Assembly: GCF_028275055.1 (NCBI RefSeq)
Contig: NZ_JAQCNJ010000006.1
Coordinates: 1 to 64,000, forward strand
Reading direction: 5' to 3'
Source of the DNA: Haloplanus sp.
GTDB taxonomy: Archaea; Halobacteriota; Halobacteria; Halobacteriales; Haloferacaceae
Length of the DNA: 64,000 nt
Each line of letters begins with the position of its first letter. Within the stretch, counting starts at the first letter, position 1. The translations under genes and the position numbers were made by a program. Below, in pieces: positions 16,868 to 26,012 of the stretch. The notes beneath the pieces are model-generated. The model was not told the DNA's origin. It was given only the letters and a program-made list of their open reading frames with translations, and made no database searches.

Positions 16868-17205
16868 GCCGTGGCGTCGGTGCCACCGACGCTCGCGGTC
16901 ACCTCCGGATCCGTCGCACCGTTTTCCTCCGTGTCGACCCGTACCCGCCGGCCGGCGACCGTCGCACACCCCCGCCTCGACGCACGGCTATGTGTCCACG
17001 ACAACGAGGCCACCGGAGACACGGCCGAGTCGCCCGACGGGAAGCGGTGTGAGAGCGTCGACCCCTCGCCATCGAGAGTGTGACGGGGCGACTCCAACCT
17101 GCCCGCCGACACCGCCACCCGGACGAGTCACACGGGACCGTGTCCCGCCCACCCCGCCCGTTCGACGGAGCGCCGCCCGCGTTCCCGGCACCGACGCCCG
17201 CGGAA
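16868..17205. other. intergenic stretch with an undecided short ORF
   Basis: About 340 bases between the NOG1-like gene and msrA. A minus-strand ORF (17118 to 16864, 84 codons, GTG start) has high GC at third positions and an acidic tail (VDTEENGATDPEVT). Its N-terminal half is Ser/Arg-rich and lacks any recognisable pattern. A plus-strand ORF in the same place is no better. I do not call either. Confidence 0.4.
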
Positions 17206-17766
17206 TCAGTCCTCGACCGTCGCTTCCGACCCCGTCCGGTCGGCGAACTTCTCGCGCACCTTCCGCATCTTGGGGCGGATCTGCACCTGACAGTACGCCT
17301 GCTGTGGGTTGTTCGCGTAGTAGTTCTGGTGGTACGGGTCGGCCTCGTAGAACGTCTCCAAGGGCTCGATTTCGGTGACGATCGGGTCATCGTAGTCGTC
17401 GGCGAGGCGGTCGACAACGGCCTCGACGGTCGCCCGTTGCTCGTCGTCGTGGTAGAAAACGGCCGAGCGGTACTGTGACCCCACGTCCGGCCCTTGTCGG
17501 TCCTCGGTGGTCGGATTGTGAAGGGTGAAAAACACCTCCAACAGGGTCTCATAACCCACCACGTCGGGGTCGTACTCGACCTGCACCGCCTCGGCGTGGC
17601 CGGTCCGACCCGAACACACCGCCTCGTAACTGGGGTTCTCGACGTGCCCGCCACAGTAGCCCGAGGTCACCTCGTCGACCCCTGCCAGTTCCTCGAAGGG
17701 CGCTTCCAGACACCAGAAACACCCGCCTGCAAGCGTCGCCACCGCGTGGTCATTGTCGTCGGTCAT
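17206..17766 (-). CDS. msrA: peptide methionine sulfoxide reductase MsrA
   Basis: A 186-residue enzyme that reduces methionine-S-sulfoxide in oxidised proteins. The active-site motif GCFWCLE is at about residues 14-20. The family motifs GYCGGHVENPSYEAVCSGRTGHAE and DVGSQYRSAVFY follow, as does YHQNYYANNP near the C terminus. The start MTDDNDHAVATLAGG is preferred; the ORF's 43-codon extension overlaps the divergent CPBP gene's promoter region. The start-to-start gap to that divergent gene is about 80 bases. Confidence 0.96.
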   Translation of the reverse strand: MTDDNDHAVATLAGGCFWCLEAPFEELAGVDEVTSGYCGGHVENPSYEAVCSGRTGHAEAVQVEYDPDVVGYETLLEVFFTLHNPTTEDRQGPDVGSQYRSAVFYHDDEQRATVEAVVDRLADDYDDPIVTEIEPLETFYEADPYHQNYYANNPQQAYCQVQIRPKMRKVREKFADRTGSEATVED

Positions 17767-17845
17767 ACGCCCATGTAGGGGCCGGCCCCGTATGTACTCC
17801 GTGCCCGGCAGGAAGCTTTTCGACCCTGCCGTCCCAGATAATGGT

Positions 17846-18649
17846 ATGCCCTCGCTTGATGACACGGTGACCGACCGGTTGCGGGCGGTCGTCATCGTGC
17901 TTCTGGTCTCCGGTGTCGGCCTTGGCGTCGGTGTTGCGCTCGTGGTGGCGCTTTCGCTCGGACTGACGGCCCGTGGTGTGGAGCCGTCGCCGGTGACATT
18001 TCTGGTTATCTCGCTCGTGTCCGTCCAAGGCGTCGCCTTCGGCGGTGTCGCCCTGAGCTACCTCCGTCTGCGCGACCGGTCGCTCCGGAGCCTCGGCGTC
18101 CGTCTCCCGTCGATCCGTGAGGTCCTGATCGTCGTCGGCGGGTACGCGGCGGCGCTCGTGGCCGCCGTTGTCGGGTCGATCGTTGTTTCCGTGACCGGCG
18201 CGCCGGCCGGCGAGAACCAGGTCTCGGAGTTCGCCAGCACCGATCCGACGGTTCTGCTCTGGCTCATCCCCGCCTCGATACTGCTCATCGGCCCAGGCGA
18301 GGAACTCCTCTTCCGTGGTATCGTTCAGGGCCGCCTCCGTGAAACGTTCGCCGCCGTTCCCGGTGTCGTTCTCGCGAGTGCCCTTTTTGCGGCAATCCAC
18401 TACGTCGCGCTGACCGGTGGGGCGGGCGGCCGACTCGTGACGGTGGGGGTTCTCTTTTTCCCCGCACTCGTCTTCGGCGGCGTCTACGAACTGACCGACA
18501 ACCTCGTCGTGCCGTCGCTGGTTCATGGGGCGTACAACGCGACGCTGTTTGCCTTCGCTTATTTGGCGATTCGGCTGTCCGAGAGCGGTGGACTTCCCGA
18601 ACAGGGGGCGTCCGTCGTCGTCGTGGTGACGGCGGCGCTCCCGGGCTGA
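17846..18649 (+). CDS. CPBP family intramembrane metalloprotease
   Basis: A 267-residue polytopic membrane protein with about seven or eight helices. The CPBP (Abi/CAAX-protease-like) motifs are present: EELLFRGIVQGRL at about residue 151 with the paired glutamates and arginine, a histidine in ALFAAIHYVAL, and the final VPSLVHGAYNA. The family cleaves prenylated or other membrane-bound substrates. The target here is unknown. ATG 17846 (MPSLDDTVTD) precedes a short cytoplasmic segment and the first helix. tgtA follows 48 bases downstream on the same strand. Confidence 0.87.
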   Translation: MPSLDDTVTDRLRAVVIVLLVSGVGLGVGVALVVALSLGLTARGVEPSPVTFLVISLVSVQGVAFGGVALSYLRLRDRSLRSLGVRLPSIREVLIVVGGYAAALVAAVVGSIVVSVTGAPAGENQVSEFASTDPTVLLWLIPASILLIGPGEELLFRGIVQGRLRETFAAVPGVVLASALFAAIHYVALTGGAGGRLVTVGVLFFPALVFGGVYELTDNLVVPSLVHGAYNATLFAFAYLAIRLSESGGLPEQGASVVVVVTAALPG

Positions 18650-18697
18650 TCCGGCCGGGAGCGGAACGCTTACCGCCACGCCCGGGGAAACCGGGGT

Positions 18698-20197
18698 ATG
18701 CGCGAACGCTTCGAGCTCCGGCGCGGTGACGCACTCGGCCGGATTGGGGAGTTGACCGTCCCCCACGCCGGTCGAACCGTCGAGACGCCGGCACTCCTCC
18801 CCGTCATCAACCCCAATCTCCGGACGGTGTCGCCCGCCCGCCTCGAAGCCGAGTTCGGTGCCGACGCCCTCATCACCAACGCATACATTATCCGCGGGAC
18901 CGAGGACCTCCGCGAGCGGGCACTCGATGAGGGACTCCACGAGATGCTCGAGTTCTCGGGTGTTATCGTCACCGATTCCGGCTCCTTCCAGCTTTCCGAG
19001 TACGGCGAAATCGACGTGACGACCCGCGAGATACTCGACTTTCAGCGCGCCATCGGCTCCGACGTGGCGACGCCGGTCGACGTGCCGACGCCGCCCGACG
19101 CCACCCGCGAGACCGCCGAGGCCGATCTTGAAACGACCGAACGGGCCCTCGCCGACGCCGAGGCGGTCGACACCGGCGAGATGCTTCTCAACGCGCCGAT
19201 TCAGGGGTCGACACACCTCGACCTGCGGGAGGCGGCCGCCCGTCACGCCGACGCCACCGACCTCGACGTGTTTCCCGTCGGCGCGGTCGTTCCGCTGATG
19301 AACGACTACCGCTACGCCGACGTGGTCGACGTTGTCGCGGCCGCGAAACGGGGACTCGGCGCGGACGCCCCCGTCCACCTCTTCGGTGCGGGCCACCCGA
19401 TGATGTTCGCGCTCGCGGTCGCGATGGGGTGTGACCTCTTCGATTCCGCGGCCTACGCCATCTACGCCCGCGACGGGCGTTATCTCACCGTTCGCGGGAC
19501 GAAACACCTCGCCGACATCGACTACTTCCCCTGTTCGTGTCCGATCTGTACGTCTCACACCCCCGAGGAGCTCCGCGCGGCGGAGAACGGTGAGCGGGAT
19601 CGTCTGCTGGCCGAACACAACCTCCACGTCTCCTTTGCGGAGATCCGCCGGATCAAAACGGCGATCCGCGAGGGGACTCTGCTGGAACTCGTCGAATCGC
19701 GCGCCCGTGCCCACCCCGCGATGCTCGACGGCTACCGGACGCTTCTGGACCACGCCGAACGGATCGAGCGCCACGACCCGGCCTCCAAGGGCACCTTCTT
19801 TTATTGTTCGACCGAAAGCGCCCGCCGGCCCGAGGTGGTCCGCCACCACGGCCGCCTCACCCGTCTCGACGCGCCCGACTGCCTCCTGTTGACCGAAGGT
19901 AACTCGCCCTCGGACGACCGCTTCGACGCCGCGTGGCGCGTCCTGCCGCCCTTTGGTCCCGTCCCTCGGGCCCTGTCGGAAACCTACCCCTTCACCGCCG
20001 AACTCCCCGACCGGATCGATCCGGCCGCACAGGTGGCCGCCGCCCGCGGGGTCGTACGCCTCGTCGCCGCGAACCCCGAGACGAGCGTGACGCTCGTCCA
20101 CGACGACTGGCCGGCGTCGGCGCTCACACCGATCCCCGAGTCGGTGACCGTCGAATGCCTCGGCCGGCGGCATACCGGCGGCGTCGACCGAGACTGA
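18698..20197 (+). CDS. tgtA: tRNA-guanine(15) transglycosylase, archaeosine type
   Basis: A 499-residue enzyme that swaps guanine-15 of archaeal tRNAs for preQ0, the first tRNA-bound step of archaeosine synthesis. The catalytic region [17 protein letters not shown] includes the base-recognition aspartate. [12 protein letters not shown] and [12 protein letters not shown] follow. The zinc site begins with [17 protein letters not shown]. The length fits the haloarchaeal form. ATG 18698 gives [17 protein letters not shown], the expected N terminus. The partner enzyme ArcS lies 1.1 kb downstream on the same strand and the radical SAM subunit RaSEA is at 43.8 kb. Confidence 0.96.
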   Translation: MRERFELRRGDALGRIGELTVPHAGRTVETPALLPVINPNLRTVSPARLEAEFGADALITNAYIIRGTEDLRERALDEGLHEMLEFSGVIVTDSGSFQLSEYGEIDVTTREILDFQRAIGSDVATPVDVPTPPDATRETAEADLETTERALADAEAVDTGEMLLNAPIQGSTHLDLREAAARHADATDLDVFPVGAVVPLMNDYRYADVVDVVAAAKRGLGADAPVHLFGAGHPMMFALAVAMGCDLFDSAAYAIYARDGRYLTVRGTKHLADIDYFPCSCPICTSHTPEELRAAENGERDRLLAEHNLHVSFAEIRRIKTAIREGTLLELVESRARAHPAMLDGYRTLLDHAERIERHDPASKGTFFYCSTESARRPEVVRHHGRLTRLDAPDCLLLTEGNSPSDDRFDAAWRVLPPFGPVPRALSETYPFTAELPDRIDPAAQVAAARGVVRLVAANPETSVTLVHDDWPASALTPIPESVTVECLGRRHTGGVDRD

Positions 20198-20266
20198 CCG
20201 TTCGTCCGAGGGTCTGCGCACCCACACATCATTCATATACACGCAGACCGTATGTGCCAGTGACAG

Positions 20267-20653
20267 ATGTCCAACCGATCGCGCTCAGGCGACCCGACGG
20301 ATCGAGACCACGACGCGCCGTCGACAGACGGGGTGACACGTGACGACCCGCTTTCGGCCGACACCGCCGAGGAACTCCGGGCCATCGCCGACCGGATCGA
20401 CGACCTCGCCGGGTCGCTCCCGATCGGGCCCGCCCGACACCACGCCCGCCAAGCGGCCATGGCGGCCCGAACGACCGCCGACGGCGAGGCAAATCCCGTG
20501 GCCCGCCGCGTGGCCCTCGGCGAACTCGTCACGGAACTCCGAACCGCCGCCGACGAGGCCGCGGCGACCAGGACGCAGTACGAGTTTCTCGAATGCTTGT
20601 ACGAGGACGCGTTGCCGGTGACCCGCGACGCGAGCGGCGCGATATACGGCTGA
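20267..20653 (+). CDS. hypothetical helical protein
   Basis: A 128-residue acidic protein not recognised. Residues 1-30 are polar and probably disordered. The rest predicts several amphipathic helices (ADTAEELRAIADRIDDLAG, ARRVALGELVTELRTAADEAAATRTQYEF). No cysteine pair, membrane segment or enzyme motif is seen. The codon use and acidity match the neighbours, so it looks like a real gene. It lies between tgtA and the cold shock gene, 69 bases after tgtA. Confidence 0.65.
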   Translation: MSNRSRSGDPTDRDHDAPSTDGVTRDDPLSADTAEELRAIADRIDDLAGSLPIGPARHHARQAAMAARTTADGEANPVARRVALGELVTELRTAADEAAATRTQYEFLECLYEDALPVTRDASGAIYG

Positions 20654-20758
20654 GTCCGGCCCCGTCACGGTCGGCCGGCACATACCGGCCTGCGCACCGT
20701 CCGTGGTACCACGACTCTCGGAACGGTTATACCCTGTCGGGGTGTACGTATGTTTGTA

Positions 20759-20953
20759 ATGGCAAACGGTAAGGTTGATTTCTTCAACGATACAGGCGGC
20801 TACGGCTTCATCGAGACTGACGACGCGGACGACGACGTGTTCTTTCACATGGAGGACGTTGGCGGTCCGGACCTCGAAGAGGGACAGGATGTAGACTTCG
20901 AAATCGAGGACTCACCGAAGGGTCCGCGCGCGACGAACCTCGTTCGTAACTGA
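20759..20953 (+). CDS. cspA: cold shock domain protein
   Basis: A 64-residue single OB-fold nucleic-acid binding protein of the bacterial-type cold shock family, common in haloarchaea. Both RNA-binding motifs are present: RNP1-like GGYGFIETDD and RNP2-like DVFFHMEDV. The acidic inserts are normal for a halophile. ATG 20759 gives the conserved start MANGKVDFFND; GTG/ATG codons three residues upstream are unlikely. A ggttatacc patch about 30 bases upstream could be BoxA. Confidence 0.93.
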   Translation: MANGKVDFFNDTGGYGFIETDDADDDVFFHMEDVGGPDLEEGQDVDFEIEDSPKGPRATNLVRN

Positions 20954-21347
20954 TTCGTTCGTAACCGATCTCGACACGGCCGCCTCGCGGCGACACCGAC
21001 CGAGACGCTCGTTTTCACGATACTACACGCCGAGCGACCGCTCCGGCCGCCGGCGTCAGCCACGGATCGTGTCCTCGTCGTTCATCCGACCACCGACATC
21101 CCACGAGTCACACCGTTCGGTCTCGTCGTCGACGCCCGTGTCACAACACGAGCCTCAAGAGGCCATCGTCGAGCGTCCGGCAGGCCGGTCCGATGGCCCC
21201 GATGGCTCCCGATCCGCCGACAGAACCGCCGCGATGGTCTCGCGGTCCCTCCGTCGGTGTGCCCCGTCACAGGCCGTGCCGGGACGTGGACGGCTACAAA
21301 CGCGGTCGGAACGCAACGTAGTTCCGCCTCGGCCACGAGGCTCCCGC
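20954..21347. other. intergenic stretch between cold shock gene and arcS
   Basis: About 390 bases. The arcS frame is open through much of it but encodes Ser/Arg-rich, non-halophilic sequence. A cgagacgctcgtttt stretch near 21001-21015 could be a weak terminator for the cold shock gene. No gene or RNA is recognised. Confidence 0.45.
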
Positions 21348-23108
21348 ATGACCGAGTACTTCGAGGTACACGGGCGCGACGGGGCCGCCCGTCTGGGCGA
21401 ACTCCGCCTCCGTGACCCCACGACGACGCCCGCTATCGCCGACGATGTCGTCGTCGACGCCGGAAGCCTGTGGGCCGCCGACCGCGACCACCCCACTGGA
21501 ACCGACGCCGAACTGACGATCCTCCCGCATCGGGGCTTCCCCGCAGGGACCGACCCGACCGTACAGGACACCTTCACCGTCGACTATCCCGATGTCGATT
21601 ATCCGAGTGCGGGCGTGATCACCGCCGAGACGGCCGACGACTACGGCTGTGACGCCTACGTTCTCTCGAACGCCGCCGGTGTCGTCGGCCATGGCGCCTC
21701 CTTCCGCGACGAACTGATCGCCGTTCGAGAGGCGATCCCACCGGACACCGCGCTCTACCTCGCCGGCGTCGCGACGCCGGCGAACGTCGCCAGCCTCGTC
21801 GCCGCCGGCGTCGACCTCGTCGACACGAAACTGGCGCGGGTAAAGGGCCGACAGGGGCGTTATCTCACCACGGAGGGCGAGTACCATCTCGACGAACTCG
21901 ACGAACTGCCCGGTGCCTTTCCGTCCGATCCACCGGTCGATGCGTTCGACCGCGAGGCCTGCGTCGATCACAACGTCGCCGTTCTCCGATCCGCGCTCGC
22001 GACCGTCCGGACGCGGATCCGACGGGGCCGGCTCCGGGACTACCTCGAAGGCCAAGCCCGCCACGAGAACTGGCTGACCGCCGCGTTCCGGGAGTTCGAT
22101 CAGGAGTACGGTTATCTGGAGCGACGGACGCCCGTGCTCCGCGACACGGAACTCAGCGCCGCGAGCGAGGACACCCTGAATCGCGTCGAGATCCAGCGGT
22201 TCGCCGACCGCGTGACAACACGTTACCGAAACCGATTCTCGAACCCGCTGGTGCTCGTGCCGTGTTCGGCGCGCAAGCCATACAGTGACTCCCAGAGCCA
22301 CGCCCAGTTCCACCGCGCGATCGATTACCGCGGCCACATCGTCTCGATTACCTCACCTATCGGTGTCGTGCCCCAGGAATTGGAGTGTACCTACCCGGCC
22401 CAACATTACGACGCGGTGGTCACCGGCGACTGGACCGACGGTGAAAAGCGGTTCGTCGCCACGGTGCTGGAACGGTATCTGGAACGCAACGACTACCCGC
22501 GGGTGATCGCCCACGTCTCCGGCGAGGGTTACCGCGACATCTGTGCCCGCGTCGCCGAACGCGTCGACGTCCCCTTCGAGTTCACGGCCGAAGATCACCC
22601 CACCACCGACACCTCGCTCTCGAATCTCGATGCCGCGCTGTCGGGCGAGCTCAGATACTCGAAGCGGGAACGCCAACACAACACGATCCGGGCAATCGCG
22701 GACTACCAGTTCGGCCCCGGTGTAGGCGACGAACTCTTTTCGAACCTGCACACGACGAGTCACCACCCCAAGCTACAGGTACGCGACGGCGACGGGACAC
22801 AGCTCGCGGCGCAGGTGCCACAGTACGGCGTGCTCTCCTTTACACTCGCTGGCGCTCGCCACTGGGCCGAGAGCGACGCGCCGACCAAACGGGTCCAAAT
22901 CGACGGGTTCGTACCTCATGGGAGCGTTCTCGCCCCGGGCGTCGTCGACGCCGCCGACGGGATCCGCGTCGGCGACGAGGTGGTGGTTGAGGGGCCGGCC
23001 GCCTTCGGCGTCGGCCGCGCGGCGATGCACGGCCGCGAGATGCGGGCGAGTACCCGCGGCGTTGCCGTCGAGATGCGCCACGTCGAGGCGACCGAGGACA
23101 ACGTTTAA
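21348..23108 (+). CDS. arcS: archaeosine synthase ArcS (alpha subunit)
   Basis: A 586-residue protein that attaches lysine to preQ0 at position 15 of tRNA; the radical SAM protein RaSEA then converts the adduct to archaeosine. The N-terminal half is a degenerate TGT-like barrel. The diagnostic motif PCSARKPYSDSQSH lies at about residue 304. A C-terminal PUA RNA-binding domain covers about 505-586 (VQIDGFVPHGSVLAPGVVDA, then VGDEVVVEGPAAFGVGRAAM). ATG 21348 gives MTEYFEVHGRDGAARLG, paralleling the TgtA N terminus; the 93-codon extension is rejected. The AOR-like gene starts one base after the stop. Confidence 0.94.
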   Translation: MTEYFEVHGRDGAARLGELRLRDPTTTPAIADDVVVDAGSLWAADRDHPTGTDAELTILPHRGFPAGTDPTVQDTFTVDYPDVDYPSAGVITAETADDYGCDAYVLSNAAGVVGHGASFRDELIAVREAIPPDTALYLAGVATPANVASLVAAGVDLVDTKLARVKGRQGRYLTTEGEYHLDELDELPGAFPSDPPVDAFDREACVDHNVAVLRSALATVRTRIRRGRLRDYLEGQARHENWLTAAFREFDQEYGYLERRTPVLRDTELSAASEDTLNRVEIQRFADRVTTRYRNRFSNPLVLVPCSARKPYSDSQSHAQFHRAIDYRGHIVSITSPIGVVPQELECTYPAQHYDAVVTGDWTDGEKRFVATVLERYLERNDYPRVIAHVSGEGYRDICARVAERVDVPFEFTAEDHPTTDTSLSNLDAALSGELRYSKRERQHNTIRAIADYQFGPGVGDELFSNLHTTSHHPKLQVRDGDGTQLAAQVPQYGVLSFTLAGARHWAESDAPTKRVQIDGFVPHGSVLAPGVVDAADGIRVGDEVVVEGPAAFGVGRAAMHGREMRASTRGVAVEMRHVEATEDNV

Positions 23109-23109
23109 C

Positions 23110-25041
23110 ATGGTCTCCCGACTACCTGCGCCGATGTCATCGTCCCCCCGGCGCGACGTGATCCGGATCGACCTTTCAGCGGGGACCGTCACCCGCGACC
23201 GTGTCCCGGCGTCGTGGCGCCGCGACTACCTCGGCGGAAAGGGGTTGGGTGCCCGCTACCTCTACGACGAACTCGATCCCGGAACGGACCCACTTGGTCC
23301 GGACAACCGGCTTTGTCTCCTTCTCGGACCGCTCTCGGGTTATCTTCCCGGTGAGTCTCGCTACGCGGCGATCACGAAGTCACCGCTCACCGGGGTCTTT
23401 TTGGACTCATACAGCGGCGGCTCCTTTGCCGACGCCCTCGCCGGCGCGCTCCCCGAGGCGTTCGGGTTCGTGATCGAGGGTGTCGCCGACGGCCCTCGGA
23501 CGGTCACCGTCACCGACGGCGAGGTTCGGATCGAGGACGCCGCCGACCTGTGGGGGGCCGACGCCGCCGAAACCGACGCCGCCATCGACGGGTCGGTCGC
23601 TTGTATCGGCCCGGCGGGCGAGAACCGGGTCGCGTACGCGACCATCGCCTCCGACGGCGGCGACCACCACGCCGGTCGGGGCGGGGCCGGCGCGGTGATG
23701 GGAGCCAAACGGCTGAAGGCCGTCGCCGTCCGCGGTGAGCCACCCACCCTCCCCGACGAGTTGGCCGGCCTCCGTGACCGGTATGCCGCCGCCTACCGCG
23801 ACGACGACACCGGCCGGTGGCAGGCCGCCGGCGAGACGGTCGAGAGCGTCGACTTCGCCAACGAGGTTGGCGTTCTCTCGACACGCGGGTGGCAGGGCGG
23901 GCGCTTCGACGACGCGGGCGACATCGGCATCGAGGCGGTCCGTGAGGCCGCGACCGGCCGGGAGAACGCCGAGGACGCGGTCCCCGGCGGTTTCCGGGTC
24001 GACACCGACGAGGGGGAGTCGATCCCCCGCGGCGGCGCGTTGATGTCCCTCGGTGCGGGCCTCGGCGTCGACGACGTCGAGACGGTGGTCCGCTTGGCCT
24101 CGATCTGTGACCGTCTCGGAATGGACGCCATCAGCGCCGGCAACGCGGTGGCGTGGGCGATGCGCGCCGGTGACGGTGTGGGACGTGGTTCCGCGGGCGG
24201 TAGCCCACAGGCCGGTAGCGGAGAGGGGTCACGCTCCCCGGACCCGACCGGCCGATCCGACGGCCTCGACCCCGACCTTTCGTTCGGCGACGCTGACGCC
24301 GCCGCCGCGCTCCTTTCGGCCATCGCCACCCGATCGACAGACCTCGGTGACGTTCTCGCCGACGGCGTGGCACGCGCCGAAAAGCGCCGCGACGGCGGCG
24401 CGGTCCCGACGGTGAAGTCGATGGAACTGCCGTCGTACGACCCCCGCGGGGCGGCCGGAATGGCGCTTGCATACGCCACCAGCGACCGCGGGGGCTGTCA
24501 CCGCCGCGCCCGCCCGGTCGAGCGCGAGGCGTTCCAACGCGACGAGTGGACGACCGCCGACCGTGTCGCCACCGTGATCGGCGCACAGAACGTCCGGTCG
24601 ACGCTCTGGAGCCTCGTTGTCGATGACTTTGCCGGCGAAACCATGTGGAGCGACCTCGGCGCGGAGTGGTTGGCCGCGGTCGGCATCGAGTACGACCGCG
24701 AATCGCTCGCGACGCTTGGCGAACGCGTCTGGACGCTCGTGCGCCTGTTCAACGTCCGCGAGGGGATCGACCGCGCCGACGACTCGCTTCCGGATCTGTT
24801 CGAGGAGCCACTCCCCGACGGCCCGGCCGCCGGTCGGACGGTCGACCGCGAGGCGTTCGACGCCATGCTCGACGCCTACTACGCGGCTCGAGGCTGGTCT
24901 CCCGACGGTGTCCCGACCGCCGACACGGTCGATCGGTTGGGACTACGCGCCGTTGTCGACGACGAAACGCCGCTCGGATCGGCCACCGCGGCGGGTGACG
25001 GGAACACGTCCACCGACGGCCCGCGCGGCCGGGGCCCGTGA
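23110..25041 (+). CDS. AOR-family protein lacking the [4Fe-4S] cysteines
   Basis: A 643-residue member of the tungsten-dependent aldehyde ferredoxin oxidoreductase family. Pterin-cofactor regions are kept: GGKGLGARYLYDELDP, GRGGAGAVMGAKRLKAVAV, and DPRGAAGMALAYATSDRGGCH. The CxxCxxxC triad that should hold the cluster is replaced by NAEDAVPGG, and the fourth ligand region reads NVRSTLWS instead of the paralogue's DICKFNAF. Only four cysteines exist, none in those places. A Gly/Ser-rich linker (GVGRGSAGGSPQAGSGEG) interrupts the second half. Electron transfer to ferredoxin seems impossible by the usual route. It starts one base after arcS; the ATG at 23134 is an alternative start. Confidence 0.85.
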   Translation: MVSRLPAPMSSSPRRDVIRIDLSAGTVTRDRVPASWRRDYLGGKGLGARYLYDELDPGTDPLGPDNRLCLLLGPLSGYLPGESRYAAITKSPLTGVFLDSYSGGSFADALAGALPEAFGFVIEGVADGPRTVTVTDGEVRIEDAADLWGADAAETDAAIDGSVACIGPAGENRVAYATIASDGGDHHAGRGGAGAVMGAKRLKAVAVRGEPPTLPDELAGLRDRYAAAYRDDDTGRWQAAGETVESVDFANEVGVLSTRGWQGGRFDDAGDIGIEAVREAATGRENAEDAVPGGFRVDTDEGESIPRGGALMSLGAGLGVDDVETVVRLASICDRLGMDAISAGNAVAWAMRAGDGVGRGSAGGSPQAGSGEGSRSPDPTGRSDGLDPDLSFGDADAAAALLSAIATRSTDLGDVLADGVARAEKRRDGGAVPTVKSMELPSYDPRGAAGMALAYATSDRGGCHRRARPVEREAFQRDEWTTADRVATVIGAQNVRSTLWSLVVDDFAGETMWSDLGAEWLAAVGIEYDRESLATLGERVWTLVRLFNVREGIDRADDSLPDLFEEPLPDGPAAGRTVDREAFDAMLDAYYAARGWSPDGVPTADTVDRLGLRAVVDDETPLGSATAAGDGNTSTDGPRGRGP

Positions 25042-25217
25042 CCGACCGTCGTCCGACGGGGTCGAACCCCTCGCGACCCCACCCCTGTTACCGGTGTGGG
25101 GAGACGATCGAACCCGGACACGTCTACGGCGTCCTTGACCTGCTTGATGCGGACGGCGATCTTCAGGTGTTACTTTGTCGGCGCTGTGCCGCGGCGCTCC
25201 GTGACTTTCTCGAGTGA
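25038..25217 (+). CDS. zinc-ribbon microprotein (59 aa)
   Basis: A short gene absent from the ORF track. GTG 25038 overlaps the AOR-like stop as GTGA, suggesting translational coupling. The product has two CxxC knuckles, CYRCGE and CRRCAA, separated by about 26 residues (IEPGHVYGVLDLLDADGDLQ between), a treble-clef or zinc-ribbon arrangement. The composition is acidic and ends LRDFLE. The function is unknown; such small zinc proteins are common in haloarchaea. Coupling to the AOR-like gene suggests a shared role, which is inference. Confidence 0.72.
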   Translation: MTDRRPTGSNPSRPHPCYRCGETIEPGHVYGVLDLLDADGDLQVLLCRRCAAALRDFLE

Positions 25218-25271
25218 GGTGTGGTTGGCCGGGGTCGGGAGCCTTTTGCCCCTCCGGACGCACGCTCGGAT

Positions 25272-25658
25272 ATGGACGAGTTCGACCTCGGCGTTCCGCG
25301 CCAGATTCTGGAATCGCTCCCTGAAGACGACGAGGCCGCCCGACAGGACATGCAACGAGCCGTCGCGGGGCTTGAGGCCCGCCTCAACGAGACCGTCGAG
25401 GCCGCCGAAACGGAGCGCGAGGCCGCAAGCGGCGTCGCCGACGGCTTGGAGCGACTGGAGGACCAACTCGAACAGTACGACGACTTTGTCCCCGAACTCC
25501 GGGCGTGGGGCCAGTCGCCCATCTACGCCATCGCGTGGCGCAACCTGCAGGCGGATCTTATCATGCAGATCCAGGACGTTGGCTGGCTCGCCGGCCACCT
25601 GGACCGCGAACGGACCTACCGCACCGTCGACGACGGCATCCGCCTGAGCGATATCTGA
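25272..25658 (+). CDS. hypothetical coiled-coil protein
   Basis: A 128-residue protein not recognised. Residues about 20-75 form an acidic amphipathic coiled coil (AGLEARLNETVEAAETEREA, then GVADGLERLEDQLEQYDDF). The C-terminal half has conserved-looking aromatics (ELRAWGQSPIYAIAWRNLQA, MQIQDVGWLAGHL). ATG 25272 (MDEFDLGVPRQ) is preferred to an upstream GTG-led extension. It lies 54 bases after the zinc microprotein and 72 bases before the SAMP1 gene, in one run of genes. The same-strand neighbours suggest a link to SAMP1 or tungsten enzymes; no direct evidence. Confidence 0.75.
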   Translation: MDEFDLGVPRQILESLPEDDEAARQDMQRAVAGLEARLNETVEAAETEREAASGVADGLERLEDQLEQYDDFVPELRAWGQSPIYAIAWRNLQADLIMQIQDVGWLAGHLDRERTYRTVDDGIRLSDI

Positions 25659-25730
25659 GCCACACCCGCACGGCTCCGGCCGCCGCGCGTGGGTCGCGTG
25701 ACTTTTCACTACGGCCGCTCATCCAACGGT

Positions 25731-26012
25731 ATGGATCTGGAACTGCGATTCTTCGCGACGTTCCGCGAGGCTGTCGGTCAGAAGGAGCTTGAACGAGAGT
25801 TCAAGAACGGGTCGACTGTCGGCGACGTTCTCACGACGCTGGAAACGGAGTACGACGGCATGGAGGGACAACTGCTCGACGACGAGGGTGAGCTACAACC
25901 CAACCTCAACATCCTGAAAAACGGCCGCGAGGTGCTCCACATGGAGGGGTTGGACACGGTCATGGAAGACGGCGATACGCTCTCGGTGTTCCCCCCGGTG
26001 GCGGGCGGATGA
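25731..26012 (+). CDS. samp1: ubiquitin-like small archaeal modifier protein 1 (MoaD family)
   Basis: A 93-residue beta-grasp protein ending in the diglycine VFPPVAGG. SAMP1 is adenylated by the E1-like UbaA and either conjugated to protein lysines or used as the sulfur carrier for molybdopterin/tungstopterin. Family features are FATFREAVGQKELE at the N terminus and MEDGDTLSVFPPVAGG at the C terminus. ATG 25731 (MDLELRFFATF) is chosen over the GTG 14 codons upstream. The next gene overlaps the stop by four bases (ATGA). A sulfur-carrier role would suit the neighbouring AOR-family gene. Confidence 0.93.
   Translation: MDLELRFFATFREAVGQKELEREFKNGSTVGDVLTTLETEYDGMEGQLLDDEGELQPNLNILKNGREVLHMEGLDTVMEDGDTLSVFPPVAGG

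Noticed and set aside
16864-17118. 84-codon minus ORF after the NOG1-like gene
   Set aside because: Borderline third-position GC but no recognisable pattern and weak composition; left as undecided intergenic.
17767-20242. 830-codon minus ORF opposite the CPBP gene and tgtA
   Set aside because: Shadow frame; the opposite strand carries clear CPBP and TgtA motifs.
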